A stretch of 64,000 nucleotides of DNA, from the NCBI GenBank assembly GCA_019787685.1, contig JAHNUO010000001.1:806001-870000 (forward strand). The letters are read 5' to 3'. Under the pieces are notes generated by a model that had not been told where the DNA came from, did not search any database, and worked only from the letters and a program-made list of their open reading frames with translations. This document shows, one piece after another, positions 20,591 through 32,557 of this stretch. A program made the translations under genes and the position numbers. Position 1 is the stretch's first letter, and each line of letters opens with the position of its first letter. Origin of the DNA: Chiua virens (taxonomy: Eukaryota > Basidiomycota > Agaricomycetes > Boletales > Boletaceae).

Positions 20591-21476
20591 TTACCCCCCT
20601 TCTGTGGTGAAGCATTTTGGATCGCAAGGAGGGAATTCAAAGAAGGATGAATCATATCAGTTATAAATCTTCCTGAACTCTAGGAATTCAGGGTCCATGA
20701 ACATTGGCAAGGGAGTAGGAAATGGGACATTGTGGCAGATAGGGCAATCATATGGTTTGTCAGTTTCCATGGATCAGGAAATGTGAATGTAAGGTCCATC
20801 AACTGCTTCCAGGTGTTCATGATGAAACTTCTGCACTGTAGGATCAGCATTTTTAAGATCTGTGATCTTCTTCCATTCATTCTCCTCTCTGGGGAATCCT
20901 TTCCAGGTGATGAGATATTAGATTACTTCTCTTTGTTCTCTGCTGTTGAGGATTTGTTTGATCTTATGTTCTAGGACAGCAGCTACAATGATAGAAGGTG
21001 GTAGAGACAGTTTCTTTGGGGATTTGAAAGTCCCTTTTATGTAAGGGTAGAGTAGACTTCCATGGAAGACCAGGTGGATTCCTTACCACTTCTTATCTAA
21101 TTGCAATTCATAGGCTGCACAACCTATTTTCTTGACAACTTTAAAGGGTCTGTATTGTTGGTCATTGAGCTTCTTCAAAAGTTGCTCAGTTTGGATATTG
21201 GTGGCCTCTAAGAGTACTAGATTGTTTTTTTGATACTCTTTTGAGGGCCTGACTGATCTGTCATAGAACCTTTTCATGTCTTCTTTTGCATGGCTAATGC
21301 AAAGGAGCTACTTCTCTTGATCTTTTTATCTTCTCAATGAATTCAGCAGCTGTCTGGTTTCATACCAGATTGTTCCTTAATGAAAATGGAAGGGGAGTGT
21401 CTGTAGTTCAACAAGAATGGTGAGTAGTGTGTTGCTAAAGTCATTGCATTGTTGTGAGCAAATTCAGCCATAGCGA
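20591..21476 (-). pseudogene. Gypsy-4 pol, integrase C-terminus and chromodomain
   Basis: The minus strand encodes an integrase C-terminal segment (MKRFYDRSVRPSKEYQKNNL, about 21080-21277) and a chromodomain-like block YLITWKGFPREENEWKK (about 20870-20925) followed by KNADPTVQKFHHEHL. The upstream integrase core is on the far side of the nested insertion at 45292-45545. The frame contains stops. This is a different Ty3/gypsy lineage from Gypsy-1, and the outermost element of the 20.6-45.5 kb stack. Confidence 0.75.
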
Positions 21477-22162
21477 TGTAGAAATGTAAAACAGGCTAGC
21501 ATGACAGGACTAGGATTGGTGGAACAGTCAGATAGAAAGAAAAGAGGTGGGTGTGAGTATGACTCATCCCAAGGGGGGTTATACTCAAAGGCAAAGAAGG
21601 ATTTGGGTTTGTCTAGGAGTCCTAGAGGCTGCTGAATGATCTGGAATGAAAAGCGGTTGATGAAAAAGTATCTGGGTGGAGTCAAGGTGATGAGAGGATT
21701 GATTCAAGTAGATGAAATGCAAAGAAATGATAGGATGAGGTAAAAGGAAGGCTATCCAGCCCACTCACACATGGGAAAGTAGACAGGTGATCTCCTGAAT
21801 GCAGAAAGATACTATTTTATATTAGAAAACATGGTTTTATAGTCCTGGGCACAACCCAGGACTGCTAAAGGCAATCTGACTCTAGGTAAGTGTACAGGAT
21901 CAATGTAGGGTGAGTATTTAAGAAAAGAAGTGTCAAACCTTGTAGATAACAAAAGGAAAGGAAGAGTAACAACTTTAATAAGGCCAAATCAAATAGAACA
22001 AGTTAAATCAGATGAAGCAGAATATGTATGATGAAACCAGATTGGATCGCGTTGACTCAGATTGGACTCGGATTGGACTCGGATTGGATTCAGATGATCT
22101 GTAAATGCTGGGAATGAAACTGGACTGACACAAAGTTGATGGTGGATGAGATGAGAGGTGAT
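21477..22162 (-). repeat. T2-family LTR, outer part (split by Gypsy-2)
   Basis: Runs from TGTAGAAATG at 21477 to the Gypsy-2 insertion; the remaining 62 bp after the duplication are at 45230-45291. Flanks are GCGA (21473-21476) and GTGA (45292-45295), a 4-bp duplication with one C/T change. The TATA region (ACTATAAAA on the minus strand) is near 21830. It lies inside Gypsy-4 integrase. Confidence 0.85.
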
Positions 22163-23556
22163 TGTTACAATTTCTTTCTTTTCTCTGCTTGTACTACTTC
22201 ACTATGCTCGATACCTAGGTATCCTTGTACATTCATCTGTACTTCACTCCCTTTCACTTTCTATGTAACAGCATTGGCATTACCCATATGCTTACTCTTT
22301 CCATTTCACATCATCATCCGATGGCATCACATTTAGTCATTTCAACCTTGTCATCATCCAATGCCTCCACATTGTCCATTGTCTCCTTTTGGCCTTTCAC
22401 TCTTCTGCTCTTCTTGGCCTCCCCTTTTATTTACTTGGTCCATGCATGATTCTAGTAGTATAAATACCTTGCAGTGATACTCCTGTACTCTAGTCTTGAT
22501 CTCCGCAATCTAGCTGAGTATCCCTGCTCTACTCAGGAACCCCCCCTGTGACTTCTTGACTCTTGACCCTCGACACCTATGGCCAATGCCTAGGTTCCAC
22601 CTCAATCACAAGAGGAAGACCCTTGGTCCTTTGGGTATAGATTCCCAACAGGACGCTCTCAGCAACGCCTGAGTTCTACCTCATCTCCACTGTTGGCACT
22701 ACGCTAACAGCAGTCCTCCTTGAACTCTTGTAGCGCTGTAGAATACTAAAAATAGGTGATATGAAGAAAGGTGGGGCGATAAGTTCGTCCAAAGGGGGGT
22801 TATATTTGAAGGAATGATGAAATTGGGTTTGTCTAAGAGTCCTAGAGGCTGCTGAACGATCCAGAATGAAAAGTGGTTGATGTAAAAGTATCTGGGTGGA
22901 GTTGAGGCAATGAGAGTATTGATTTGAGTAGATGAGATGCAGAGGAACGATAGGACAAGGTAAAAGAAAAGCTATCCAGCTCACTCACACACGGGAGAGT
23001 AAACAGGAGATCTCCTGAATGCAGAAAGATAATATTTTTGTGTTAGAAACATGGTTTTATAGTCCTGGGCATAACCCAGGACTGTTAAAGGTAATCCGAC
23101 CCTAAGTAAGTGTACAGGATCGACATAGGGTGAGTATGCTAAGAAGGAGTGTCAAACCTTGTAGATGACAAAGAAAGTAGTTAGGATAGTAATGACCTTA
23201 ATAAGGCCAAATTGAATAGAACAAGTCAAATCGGATGAAGCAGAATATGTACAATGAAACCGGATTGGATTGTGTTGACTCGGATTGGACTCAGATTGGA
23301 TTTGGATGGATTTGGATGGATTTGGATGATTGGTAAATGCTAGGAATGAAACCGGGCTGGCACAAAGTTGATGGTGGATGAGATGGGAGGTGATAGGACA
23401 TGATGAAGAGCAAGGAAAAGGTATCCTACAACCGTAGGGAGTACCAACTCCTACAGCGCACCACATATCTAGTGGTGGTTGTTTGAGTTATTGCAGCCAC
23501 TTGAATACTTAGTGCTTTTGCAGCTATGCTAGTTCCTACCTGGAGCTATTGTAACA
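22163..23556 (+). repeat. 5' LTR of Gypsy-2 (with a T2 LTR inside)
   Basis: About 671 bp of its own sequence, TGTTACAATTTC...GTAACA, interrupted by the T2 LTR at 22737-23455. TATA box TATAAATA at 22459-22466. The 11-mer AGTCTTGATCT (22492-22502), 33 nt downstream, pairs with the primer site. Confidence 0.93.
22737..23455 (-). repeat. T2-family solo LTR in the Gypsy-2 5' LTR
   Basis: 719 bp, duplication GCGC (22733-22736 and 23456-23459). The Gypsy-2 3' LTR keeps the empty site (TTGTAGCACACCAC near 40793). The minus strand begins TGTAGG and forms the family's terminal hairpin; the TATA region is near 23055. Confidence 0.94.
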
Positions 23557-23558
23557 TA

Positions 23559-23569
23559 AGATCAAGACT
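23559..23569 (+). other. Self-priming primer binding site of Gypsy-2
   Basis: AGATCAAGACT, two bases inside the 5' LTR, is exactly complementary to AGTCTTGATCT at 22492-22502 in that LTR. Same geometry as Gypsy-1 and Gypsy-3 but with an unrelated sequence. Confidence 0.85.
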
Positions 23570-23970
23570 ACTTCAAACAGCCTGCCTTCACATAGTCAGC
23601 TGCCTGCCATTTCCAGATGACCTCCCACCCATCCACTCTTGAACCCCAGTTGGAGTCTTTGGACGTCTAACACCCTGTTGTCTGATTGATCCAACGACAA
23701 CCCTGAACCCTCAACTCCACCTTCTGAACCCCAAGAGGAAGATCTCAACATCAATGTTGACCACTTTGACCTTGAAGACAAAACTCGGCAATTAGCTGAA
23801 TATCTTACATACCACCTCCCTTGACATCCCCACCCTTGCCACCTTCGCGTCCCCTACGACCCCACGAAGGCCCAACCCTGGACCATCATCAATCTGGAAC
23901 CCAAACCCATCTGTTGTCCTTCCCTCGGTACCACCCCTGAACCCTGAACCCACCACCTCATCTAGCAAAC

Positions 23971-24891
23971 ATGTCTAGCAAGGCAATCAAGCTTTGTCTC
24001 GGAAAACCCTCTACCTTTGACGGGTCCTATGACCACACCATCCCCTGGCTCAATGATGTCTCTACCTATCTTTTCATCAATGATGCCATCTGATATGACA
24101 CCGACAACAAACGAGTGGCCTTTGCCCTCTCGTTCATGACCAAAGGTTCAGCCAAAACCTGGGCCAACACCTTCTGCACTAAGTCTATCCCACTCTGCTC
24201 CTTCAGGACATGGAGCGATTGGCAAACAGAGTTCCACAAGGACTTCAAACACCATGACACCAAGGGTGACGCAATCACCTGGCTCTCCACCACTTGTTCC
24301 ACCAAGAATGAAGGCGTCCCTGCCTATATCTCCTCCTTCCACAACAAGGTTGCCACCGCAGGGCTTATGGGCTCTGATTCTGTCCTCATCAACTTCTTCA
24401 CGGCTGGCCTTCCCCCCTCTCTCATGAGGCACATTCAAGGCATGGATATGGTCCCTACCACAATCAACAAGTGGTACACCCAAGCCATGCATTTCAAAAC
24501 ACAGTGGGAACATGCCAATGAGATCGCCCATCGAAACAAGAAACCTGCCGCCACTGTCGTTTTCCACGAAAACCCCCCTTGCAAGAAGGAGTGAGACCCT
24601 GACACCATGGACGTAGATTCCATCCGCATCCCACCCAAGATGACTGAAGCTGAGCACAAGCGATGCTTCGAGAACAACCTCTGCTTCCGATGCTGCCAAC
24701 CTGGCCATCGCACCTCCTCTTGCCTGGCCTTCATGACCAAAACCTTGCCTACTCCTGCATCAACCTCCAAAAAGGTGTGAAAAGCAGAACCCAAGCAAGA
24801 ACCCATACCTGCTCTTGTTGAAGTAGAAGACAACAACAAAGAGGACACTATGAGTGTCAACAAGGTGACCACTCTGGTCACAGGTTTTTAA
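23971..24891 (+). pseudogene. gag: Gypsy-2 gag
   Basis: From ATG 23971 (MSSKAIKLCLGKPSTFDGSY). Capsid-like region with WLNDVSTYLF and SFMTKGSAKTWANTF, then the zinc knuckle CFRCCQPGHRTSSC (C-x2-C-x4-H-x4-C, about 24670-24720). In-frame stops lie near 24092, 24593 and 24778. The leader upstream (23570-23970) has an open Glu/Asp-rich stretch in another frame that could be an older gag N-terminus. The gag-pol region is then cut by Tc1-a. Confidence 0.85.
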
Positions 24892-25194
24892 GGAGGAAGA
24901 CTGATTCGACGCTGGTATCTTCCCACTCTCGTACCCATGCACTGTACTAGTACAGTGAGGTGCAAAACTATTGCAATGTCTAACCACAAACTGGGGTGTG
25001 AAGCACCCTGCAATCAAATGTAGGAATTTCACTTTTCTTTGGTGAGAACAAATAAAGTACAAACCATTGGCTACAATGTTGTCCCCAGGCTCATGTGATT
25101 TCGTTCACATGCTATTGAGATACATCCATTTCAAAACAGTGATACCATTGCAATAGTTTTCCATCTTTTGATATCTTGGGTATATTAGTACTTG

Positions 25195-26637
25195 GTATAG
25201 CCTCCCTTTGTTACGATACCAACTTTTCCTCAATCCATAACTCCAACGTTTAACCTATTCTAAGAAACACACGCCTCATGTCAAGGCTGTCCAAAGGATC
25301 ATATCCGATTGGCTGCCACAATAACACAGCATCCATCACCTCATGTCCTTATCTATTCATTTCCCTTATCACTGACTCATCAGCGGCAGTGCAAGGCTAT
25401 GCTCTTATCTATGACTCATATCTATTCACACCTTATCATCCAATAGGATACGCTATGCTTATCTACGTAGTTCATACTCAGATTAGAACTCCGATATCCA
25501 TGTAGTATATAAACCCCATGAATGACAGCCAGAGAGCTCTAACAAAGTTCTCTTGGAGTTTTCGCCTCTTCACTGGACTGAACCCCCTCTATACTCAACC
25601 ACTACACTTTAAACAGTCTAGGTTGTTCTAGGTTGTTTCACCCTTTGCCTTAATGACTGCCTGAATCCTTCTAGGCATGCTCTCTATCAACTTCTGACAC
25701 TCCTCAACTGCTATCCCCTCCCAATCAACTTGAACTCTCTCCCACAATTCATGAATTCCCTTAGGAGAGGATTCATGGTCTGCTAGTCTCCTTTTGAGGT
25801 AACCCCAGAGATGCTCAATGGGGCTTAGATCAGGAGACTGTGCAGGCCATACCATAGTTTGAAACTCCTGCTCCTGAAGCCAATCCTTGACCTTCTTGCA
25901 AGTATGGTTGGGGTCATTGTCCTGCTGAAAGATGATGTCAGGAGGATCAAGACCATAAAACTGCAAAGAATTCAGCAGTTTATCCTTCAAAATCTGAAGG
26001 TAAAGGTCCCCATCCATCCTACCATCAATCTTGGCAGCATAGCCAACTCCCTGCCAAGTCATACATCCCCACATCATCAAAGAACCTCCTCCAAACTTGA
26101 CTGTACCTTCTACCAGCCTATCACTGAGCCTTTCCCCTGCCTTTTTCCACACCCACTTGCGCCCATCTGACCCTAGGCGATTGATTTTGGTCTCATCAGA
26201 CCATACTACCTTCTTCTATCCTCCAGAGTCCAATCCTTATGAGCATAAGCAAAGTCAAGATGAGCCTTGTGATACTTGGCTGAAAGAAGAGGGTGTTTTG
26301 ACTTGACCACAGCTTTCATACCTGTCTTCTTCAAGTGTCTGCATACTGTGGAAGCGGAGAGAGGCTGGTTGACTATATTGGTGAGTGCTTTAGTCACCTG
26401 AACAGCAGTCTCTGCCTTTCCAGAGGAGATAAGGTGAATAGCATGGTGGATATTGGCAGAGGAAAGCTTAGATGGACGACCCCCAGTAGCTTTCTGGAGC
26501 TCAGAATGCTCTTTGGAGCGTATTCTGGATATGGTAGACAAATGAAGACCAGTAGCAGATGCAATAGAGTTGGCAGATTGACCAGCATCAAGCATAGAGA
26601 GAATAGTGTGTTTTTGAGTAGGAGAGATAGATCTCAT
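25195..26637 (-). pseudogene. Tc1-a transposase (frameshift, LTR insertion)
   Basis: DD34E transposase: N-terminal paired-like helix-turn-helix (ISPTQKHTILSMLDAGQSAN), first catalytic Asp in the WSDETK block near 26200, second in FQQDNDPNHTCKK, Glu in SPDLSPIEHLWGYLKRR. 34 residues separate the second Asp from the Glu, as in Tc1. A one-base deletion relative to Tc1-b near 26215 shifts the frame. The solo LTR at 25209-25640 separates the last five codons (GYTKY, 25195-25208). Inactive. Confidence 0.92.
25209..25640 (+). repeat. Gypsy-1-family solo LTR inside Tc1-a
   Basis: 432 bp, TGTTACG...GTTTCA, flanked by the 5-bp duplication CCCTT (25204-25208 and 25641-25645). Same length as the copy C LTRs. 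Contains TATATAAA at about 25506-25513 and AACAAAGTTCT downstream. Left by recombination between the two LTRs of a full element. Confidence 0.95.
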
Positions 26638-26981
26638 GATGGTTGTGGTTGGAAACAAAGATGTGTGTGAACTATTTCAAACTCAGACATAATCCAAGTA
26701 TGTGTATCCTTGTTTGTATGGCCAAATATAACCACACAACACTTGATTTCAGTCTGCTCAACAAAAGATGCAAAACTATTGCAATGGTATCACTGTTTTG
26801 AAATGGATGTATCTCAATAGCATGTGAACGAAATCACATGAGCCTGGGGACAACATTGTAGCCAATGGTTTGTACTTTATTTGTTCTCACCAAAGAAAAG
26901 TGAAATTCCTACATTTGATTGCAGGGTGCTTCACACCCCAGTTTGTGGTTAGACATTGCAATAGTTTTGCACCTCACTGTA

Positions 26982-27614
26982 GCTGAGCTATCGTCCCAAT
27001 CTATGCAAATCCCTGTTAGATTGAACGCCACTACTACCTCAAAAGACGTCGACACCTGTGCCCTCATTGACTCTGGGGCTGGGATCAACTGTATCAACTG
27101 GCATTTTGTCCAGAAGAACAAGTTCCTCAAAGAGCATCTTCCGAAACCTATCCCAGTTAGGAACATTGACACTACCATGAACAAGAATGGTGATATCAAA
27201 TTCACCACCACCCTTCAGATTGCTCTTGGCAGAGTACTCCAATGTGTCAAATTCCACATCATCCATTGTGGCTCTGAAAACATAATCCTAGGACTCCCCT
27301 GGCTCAAGGTGACCAACCCGGTCATCAACTGGGTCACCAAGACCATCTCTATCTCTGCTCCTGAACAAGACCTCCCTCCTATCACCACCAACGAACTCCG
27401 CCACTCCACCAAACTTGCCCATCCCCCACCAAATCACCCAGTTTACCACCTTGATGTTGATCCCATCTGGGATGGCAAACTCTATGACTACCTTGACGCA
27501 CAACAAGGCCATCGCTTCACAATCAGCTCAGTGCAACACTTTGTGAACCGCATCATGCGCATGGGGTGTCACTTCATTCAGACCACTCAACCTGAGAAGC
27601 TTACCAATGCCACC
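26982..27614 (+). pseudogene. pol: Gypsy-2 pol, protease segment
   Basis: Retropepsin domain with CALIDSGAGINCINW (catalytic D-S-G, about 27058-27100), the flap region, and LGLPWLKVTNPVINW (about 27290-27335), typical of Ty3/gypsy proteases. The frame is open to 27614, where the hAT element begins, and continues at 29176 as SLAATAPKVKV. Confidence 0.9.
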
Positions 27615-29167
27615 TAGGGATCTGCATGGGTATGGGTTGGACTTTGGATACCCATACCCATACCCATGCTGTGGGTACAGTGGGTCCATAGCAAGGTGAG
27701 GGTAATGATGATGATGGCTTACCATGAGTGAGTGAGGTTTAGCTAAGTTAGGATAAGGTATAAGATAGCAGAATGAGTATAGATATGATGTTTAGAACAA
27801 GGTTTAGTCTATAGTTTAGGCTTGGTACTACTAAACCCATGGGTATGGTTTTTGAAACAAGCTGAATATGATGAGGCGTGTAGTAGGGTGGGATACAACG
27901 TGTAACAGTTGTGAGAGTGCTCTTGAGAGTGTAGACCCTAAGGTCAGCTCTGTTACAATCACGTTTTCACATTATTCTTTCACCTTCCTACTCAACGCTC
28001 TCAATCCACTATACAAGATACTCAATATCTATTATGGCATATATTGCCTCATGCCAAGGCTATACAAAGGATCATATCCTATTGGCCAATCCTTTATGAC
28101 TCACTATGATTCATCATTAGACACGTGTTATCACACGATGTCATAACCCATGCACAACACACGTGTATTATCTTATCTATGATTCCATATGACTCATATC
28201 TATTATTAAAGCAGTGCTTATCTCATAACATGCTTATACCGCATTGTTACAGCATTGTTTCCTCATGTCTTTATCTATGACTCACATACATGCTGACGCC
28301 TCATGATATCTCACTTTATCTACCAATCAGGACACTCATACTTATCTATGTATTCATACTCCGATTGTAACTCCGATTGTACTTTTAGTATATAAAGACT
28401 TGAATGCAGCACCAGGGAACTCTAACAAAGTTCACCTCTGGTTTTCCCCCATTGTCTCTCATAGACGGATCTCCTCTGTAGTTCTCGCCTCACTCGTTAG
28501 ACTCACTTGCACTTCAACCTTACACTGACCACTACAACCACTCGCAAGTAACTCATAGTCTACGTTTGTTCTAGGTTGTTACAAGCTCGAGTACAGGGTT
28601 ATATGTCATTAGACACCTGTGCGTTTAATCCAATGGTGATAGTAATTCACGAGTGTAGTGACTTGGGCAGAGGAGTAAAGGTAAAACAAGTTAATTATCA
28701 AACTGGGGAATCATCCCTTAGTCTGTCAGAGTATATATACTAGTACATGTGGCTGTACACTACTGTATAAGGAAAGTGCAGTAGGTAAGCATAATTACAA
28801 ATAGTCTGAGGTATCGGCTACAATGAGATGATGCATGCGATGGAGTCGTGGCATTGACCAATAGGATAAGATCCATATGAGTCAGGTTAGGAGTCATGAT
28901 GACTCATGATGACTCAAGGAGTGCATGAGGCATCAACGGAAGGATCTATCGTGTGAGTACACGTTGTTAAGGTGTGTAATGAAATGGAAGCACACAGAGA
29001 TTGACATCGTGGTAAACACGTGTCATTTAAAGGCATGGAAATTGTGTTTGTAATAGTTTTTGATACCCACAGGAAAACCCATACCCATGCTGTGGGTATG
29101 GGTTTTTGGTGGGTATAGGTATGGGTATGAGGTCTGATACCCATGGGTGTACCCACGCAGAACCCTA
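27615..29167. mobile_element. Non-autonomous hAT element
   Basis: 1,553 bp with 8-bp duplication ATGCCACC (27607-27614 and 29168-29175). Terminal inverted repeats TAGGGATCTGCATGGGTA / TAGGGTTCTGCGTGGGTA. Both ends carry clusters of GGGTAT and ATACCC hexamers as subterminal repeats (27628-27680 and 29062-29160). No transposase inside. A solo LTR occupies 27951-28583. The 8-bp duplication and TAGGG ends indicate the hAT superfamily. A related transposase may be the pseudogene at 46.5 kb. Confidence 0.9.
27951..28583 (+). repeat. Diverged Gypsy-1-like solo LTR in the hAT element
   Basis: 633 bp, TGTTACAATC...GGTTGTTACA, duplication AGCTC (27946-27950 and 28584-28588). It shares with Gypsy-1 LTRs the stretch CATGCCAAGGCTATACAAAGG-like, TATATAAAG at about 28390 and CTAACAAAGTTC about 35 nt later. 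It is an older or separate subfamily: 200 bp longer than the Gypsy-1 LTR. Confidence 0.9.
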
Positions 29168-29175
29168 ATGCCACC

Positions 29176-31840
29176 TCCCTTGCTGCCACGGCTCCCAAAG
29201 TCAAGGTAACCCTCCCTTCAGAATATGTGGAATTCGAATCCATATTCGTGAAGGAACCCTTCAACCAGATGCCCCCATCCCAGTCCTGCGACCACGAGAT
29301 CCACCTCAAGGACTCATTCCAACCCAAGGTTGAGAAAGTCTACTCATTGTCCCCTGATGAACAGAAAGCCACTGACGAATTCATCGATGAACACCTTGCA
29401 AACAGTAAGATCTGTCCCTCCAACTCCCCACAAGCCTTCCCCTTCTTCTTTGTCAAGAAAAAGGATGGCAAGCTCTGCCCATGCCAAGATTACCACTATG
29501 TGAACAAACATACCGTTCGCAATGCCTATCCCCTTCCCTTGATCTCCAACCTCATTGACAAACTCAAAGACACTAAGCTTTTCACCAAGTTTGATGTCTG
29601 ATGGGGCTACAACAATGTCCAAGTCAAAGATGGACACCAATGGAAAGCCATGTTCATCACACATCGTGGCCTCTTTGAACCCATGGTCATGTTCTTCAGA
29701 TTGACCAACTCTCCCACCACATTCCAGAGGTTCATGAATGACTCCTTCCGTGATATGATTGCTGAAGGGTGGCTTGTCATCTACATGGATGACCTCCTAA
29801 TTTTCTCTGAGAACAAGGCTGAACACACAGAATGAACTAAACATGTTCTCGCCTGCATGAAGGAACTTGACCTTCACCTCAAACTTGAGAAATGTCACTT
29901 CGCCACCACAGAAGTGGAATACCTTGAAATGATTGCTCGCCATGAACCCCATCAAGGTTGCTGGCATCGCCGATTGGCCCACTCTCACCAAGCCCAAGGA
30001 TATCTGTTTGTTCATGGGCTTTGCCAACTTCTACCATCAGTTTATTCCCGACTACTCAACCATCACTCACCCCCTCGTTGACCTCACAAAAAAAGATGCT
30101 CCTTGGACTTGGGGATCCCCTCAGGTCACCACCTTTGAACACCTGAAAAAGGCTTTCACTATGGATCCAGTTCTCCGGTTTCCCAACACTTCCCAACCCT
30201 TCACCATTGCTATGGATGCTTCAAAATTTGCACCTGGCAGTGTCCTCCTCCAGACCGACGTCAACAGCAACTGGAAACCCTGCTCCTACCTTTCTCAGTC
30301 TTTCAACACTGCGGAAAGGAACTATGATATCTATGATCACGATCTCCTTGTGGTCATTAGATCCCTCAAAGCCTGGTGCCACCACCTTCATGGCAGCGCA
30401 CACCCCGTCACGGTCTTCTCGGACCACAAAAACCTGATGTACTTCCGTCAGCCCAAAAACTTGAATAGCCAACAAGCTTGTTGGCTCCTTGACCTCGCTG
30501 ACTTCAACTTGATGTTCTCTCATGTCCCCAGCAAGCTCCTTGATGGTCCTGACACACTCTCCTGCTGCCCAGACCACATCACCTCCGACTCGGACAATGA
30601 AAATGTCACTCTCCTCCCTGATAATGTTTTCATCAATCTCATCACCCTCGACCTCCAAGCTCTCATCACCAAATCTTTGGCCAATGACCCCCTTGTCCTT
30701 CTGCGCCCACCTCTCAGACTGGAAGTACAACACTGGCATCCTGACCTATCAGGGCCACATCTACATTCCCCCTGACCTCAACCTCTGGCAACAAATTGTT
30801 GCTCGCCACCATGATTCCCACTGTGCCAGCCACCCCGGTTTCTTGAAAACCCACCAGCTGGTCGCCACCGAATTTTGGTGGCTTGGCCTCACCTCCTTTG
30901 TCCACTCCTATGTCTCCGGTTGTGCCTCCTGCCAACAGCAGAAGGTCAACATGCACCCAACCACACCGCCCCTTTCTCCGATCCCCTCTGTGTGTTCTCG
31001 CCCATTCCAGAACATCTCTGTGGATCTTGTCATGGATTTGCCCACCTCCATGGAGGGCTACAATTCTCTTATGGTTATGGTTGACCACAGCCTTACAAAG
31101 GGGGTAATTCTTTGCCCTACCGTGAAAACCGCTGACTCCGTGGGCATAGCCTGTCTTTTTTTCCACAAGGTATACACGCGATTTGGCCTCTATGACAAAA
31201 TCATCTCCGATTGTGGACCGCAATTTGCTTCCGCCTTCACCAAAGAACTCACGTGACTCATCAGCTACTGCCTCTCCCTCTCCACCGCCTATCACCCCCA
31301 ATCTGACAGTGAGACGGAACGCATCAACCAAGAAGTCAAAACCTACCTTTGCATGTATTGCCAAAACAACCCCACTTCTTGGGCTGACCTCCTTCCTATA
31401 GCTGAATTTGCACACAACCACCGCTCTCACTCTGTCACAGGGAAATCACCATTCTTCCTCATGATGGGCTATGAACCTCGTCCCTTGCCCACTATCATAG
31501 CAGAAACCAAACTCCCTGCTGTCGAAGACCGACTCAAAGTCCTCTCTGCAGCCTGTGATAAAGCCCTTGCTGCTCATGAACTCGCCCGCCAAGCTATGAA
31601 AGCCTGCTCCTTCAAGAAGTTTAAACCTTTCACCAAAGGAGATCAGGTTTGGTTGGAAGCCCACAATTTGAAATGGGAACTCATCTCCCCAAAACTTGCA
31701 TCTCACCAAGAAGGACCCTTTACCATCACGGAAGTCCTTTCCCCACTCACCTACCATCTCCACCTTCCCAAGACATGGAAGATCCACCTAGTCTTCCATG
31801 CTTCCTTGTTATTGCCCTATCGGGAAACAGAAACCTATGG
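29176..31840 (+). pseudogene. pol: Gypsy-2 pol: RT, RNase H and integrase
   Basis: RT with FFVKKKDGKL, LFTKFDV and YMDDLLIFS (about 29785-29815). RNase H with IAMDASKFAPGSVLL (about 30205). Integrase zinc finger HHDSHCASHPG...CASCQQQK (30806-30945). Integrase core with SVDLVMDLP, IISDCGPQFAS and HPQSDSETER. In-frame TGA stops near 29599, 29833 and 31254, and frameshifts near 29935 and 30715, inactivate it. The frame runs to 31840, where a T2 LTR splits it from the chromodomain. Confidence 0.92.
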
Positions 31841-32553
31841 TGTACAAAACTAATAATAGGTGTAATGAAGAAAGGTAGGGTGATAAGTTCGTCCCAAGGG
31901 GGGTTATACTCAAAGGAATAAAGGATTTGGGTTTGTCTAGGAGTCCTAGAGGCTGCTGAATGATCCAGAATGAAAGCGGTCAATGAAAAAGTATCCGGGT
32001 GGAGTCGAGGCGATGAGAGGATTGATTTGAGTAGATGAGATGCAGAGGAACGATAGGACGAGGTAAACGGAAAGCTATCCAGCTCACTCACACACAGGAG
32101 AGTAAACAGGAGATCTCCTGAACGCAGAAAGATGATATTTTATGTTAGAAACATGGTTTTATAGTCCTGGGCATAACCCAGGACTGTTAAAGGTAATCTG
32201 ACCCTAGGTAAGTGTACAGGATCGATGTAGGGTGAGTATGCTAAGAAGGAGTGTCAAACCTTGTAGATGACAAAGAAAGAAAAGGTGTTAGGATAGTAAC
32301 GACCTTAATAAGGCCAAATTGAATAGAACAAGTCAAATCAGATGAAGCGGAATACATACGATGCAACCAGATTGGATCGCATTGACTCAGATTGGACTCA
32401 GATTGGATTTGGATGGATTTGGATGATCTGTAAACACTAGGAATGAAACCGGGCTGGCACAAAGTTGATGGTGGATGAGATGGGAGGTGATAGGACATGA
32501 TGAAGAGTGAGGAAAAGGTATCCTACAACCATAAGGAGTATCTAACTCCTACA
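31841..32553 (-). repeat. T2-family solo LTR in Gypsy-2 pol
   Basis: 713 bp, duplication ATGG (31837-31840 and 32554-32557). Removing it joins integrase to chromodomain in frame. Minus strand begins TGTAGGAGTTAGATACTCC, hairpin GGAGT-TAGAT-ACTCC. TATA region near 32155. Confidence 0.94.
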
Positions 32554-32557
32554 ATGG

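Larger units (their letters stand above)
24953..26979 (-). mobile_element. Tc1-a, Tc1/mariner element
   Basis: 2,027 bp including a 432-bp solo LTR. Flanked by TA duplications (24951-24952 and 26980-26981), ends CAGT...ACTG. Inverted repeats of about 220 bp (24953-25178 and 26762-26979). Each carries TGCAAAACTATTGCAATG once at the outer end and once, inverted, at the inner end (24961-24978, 25146-25160, 26769-26786, 26954-26971), presumably transposase binding sites. Inserted in Gypsy-2 between gag and protease. Confidence 0.95.

Noticed and set aside
25278..25505. Recurrent 60-75 residue frames beginning MSRLSKGS (3057, 11594, 18030, 25278, 47443, 53888)
   Set aside because: They lie wholly within Gypsy-1 LTRs, recur only because the LTR does, and overlap the promoter. 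No independent sign of translation.
27628..27680. GGGTAT/ATACCC runs as telomeric repeats
   Set aside because: Fungal telomere repeats are TTAGGG-type and in long arrays. These are short, on both strands, and confined to hAT ends.
30714..31430. Long minus-strand open frames opposite Gypsy-2 RT and integrase
   Set aside because: Antisense shadows of a GC-biased coding strand; no motifs, and the plus strand explains the region.
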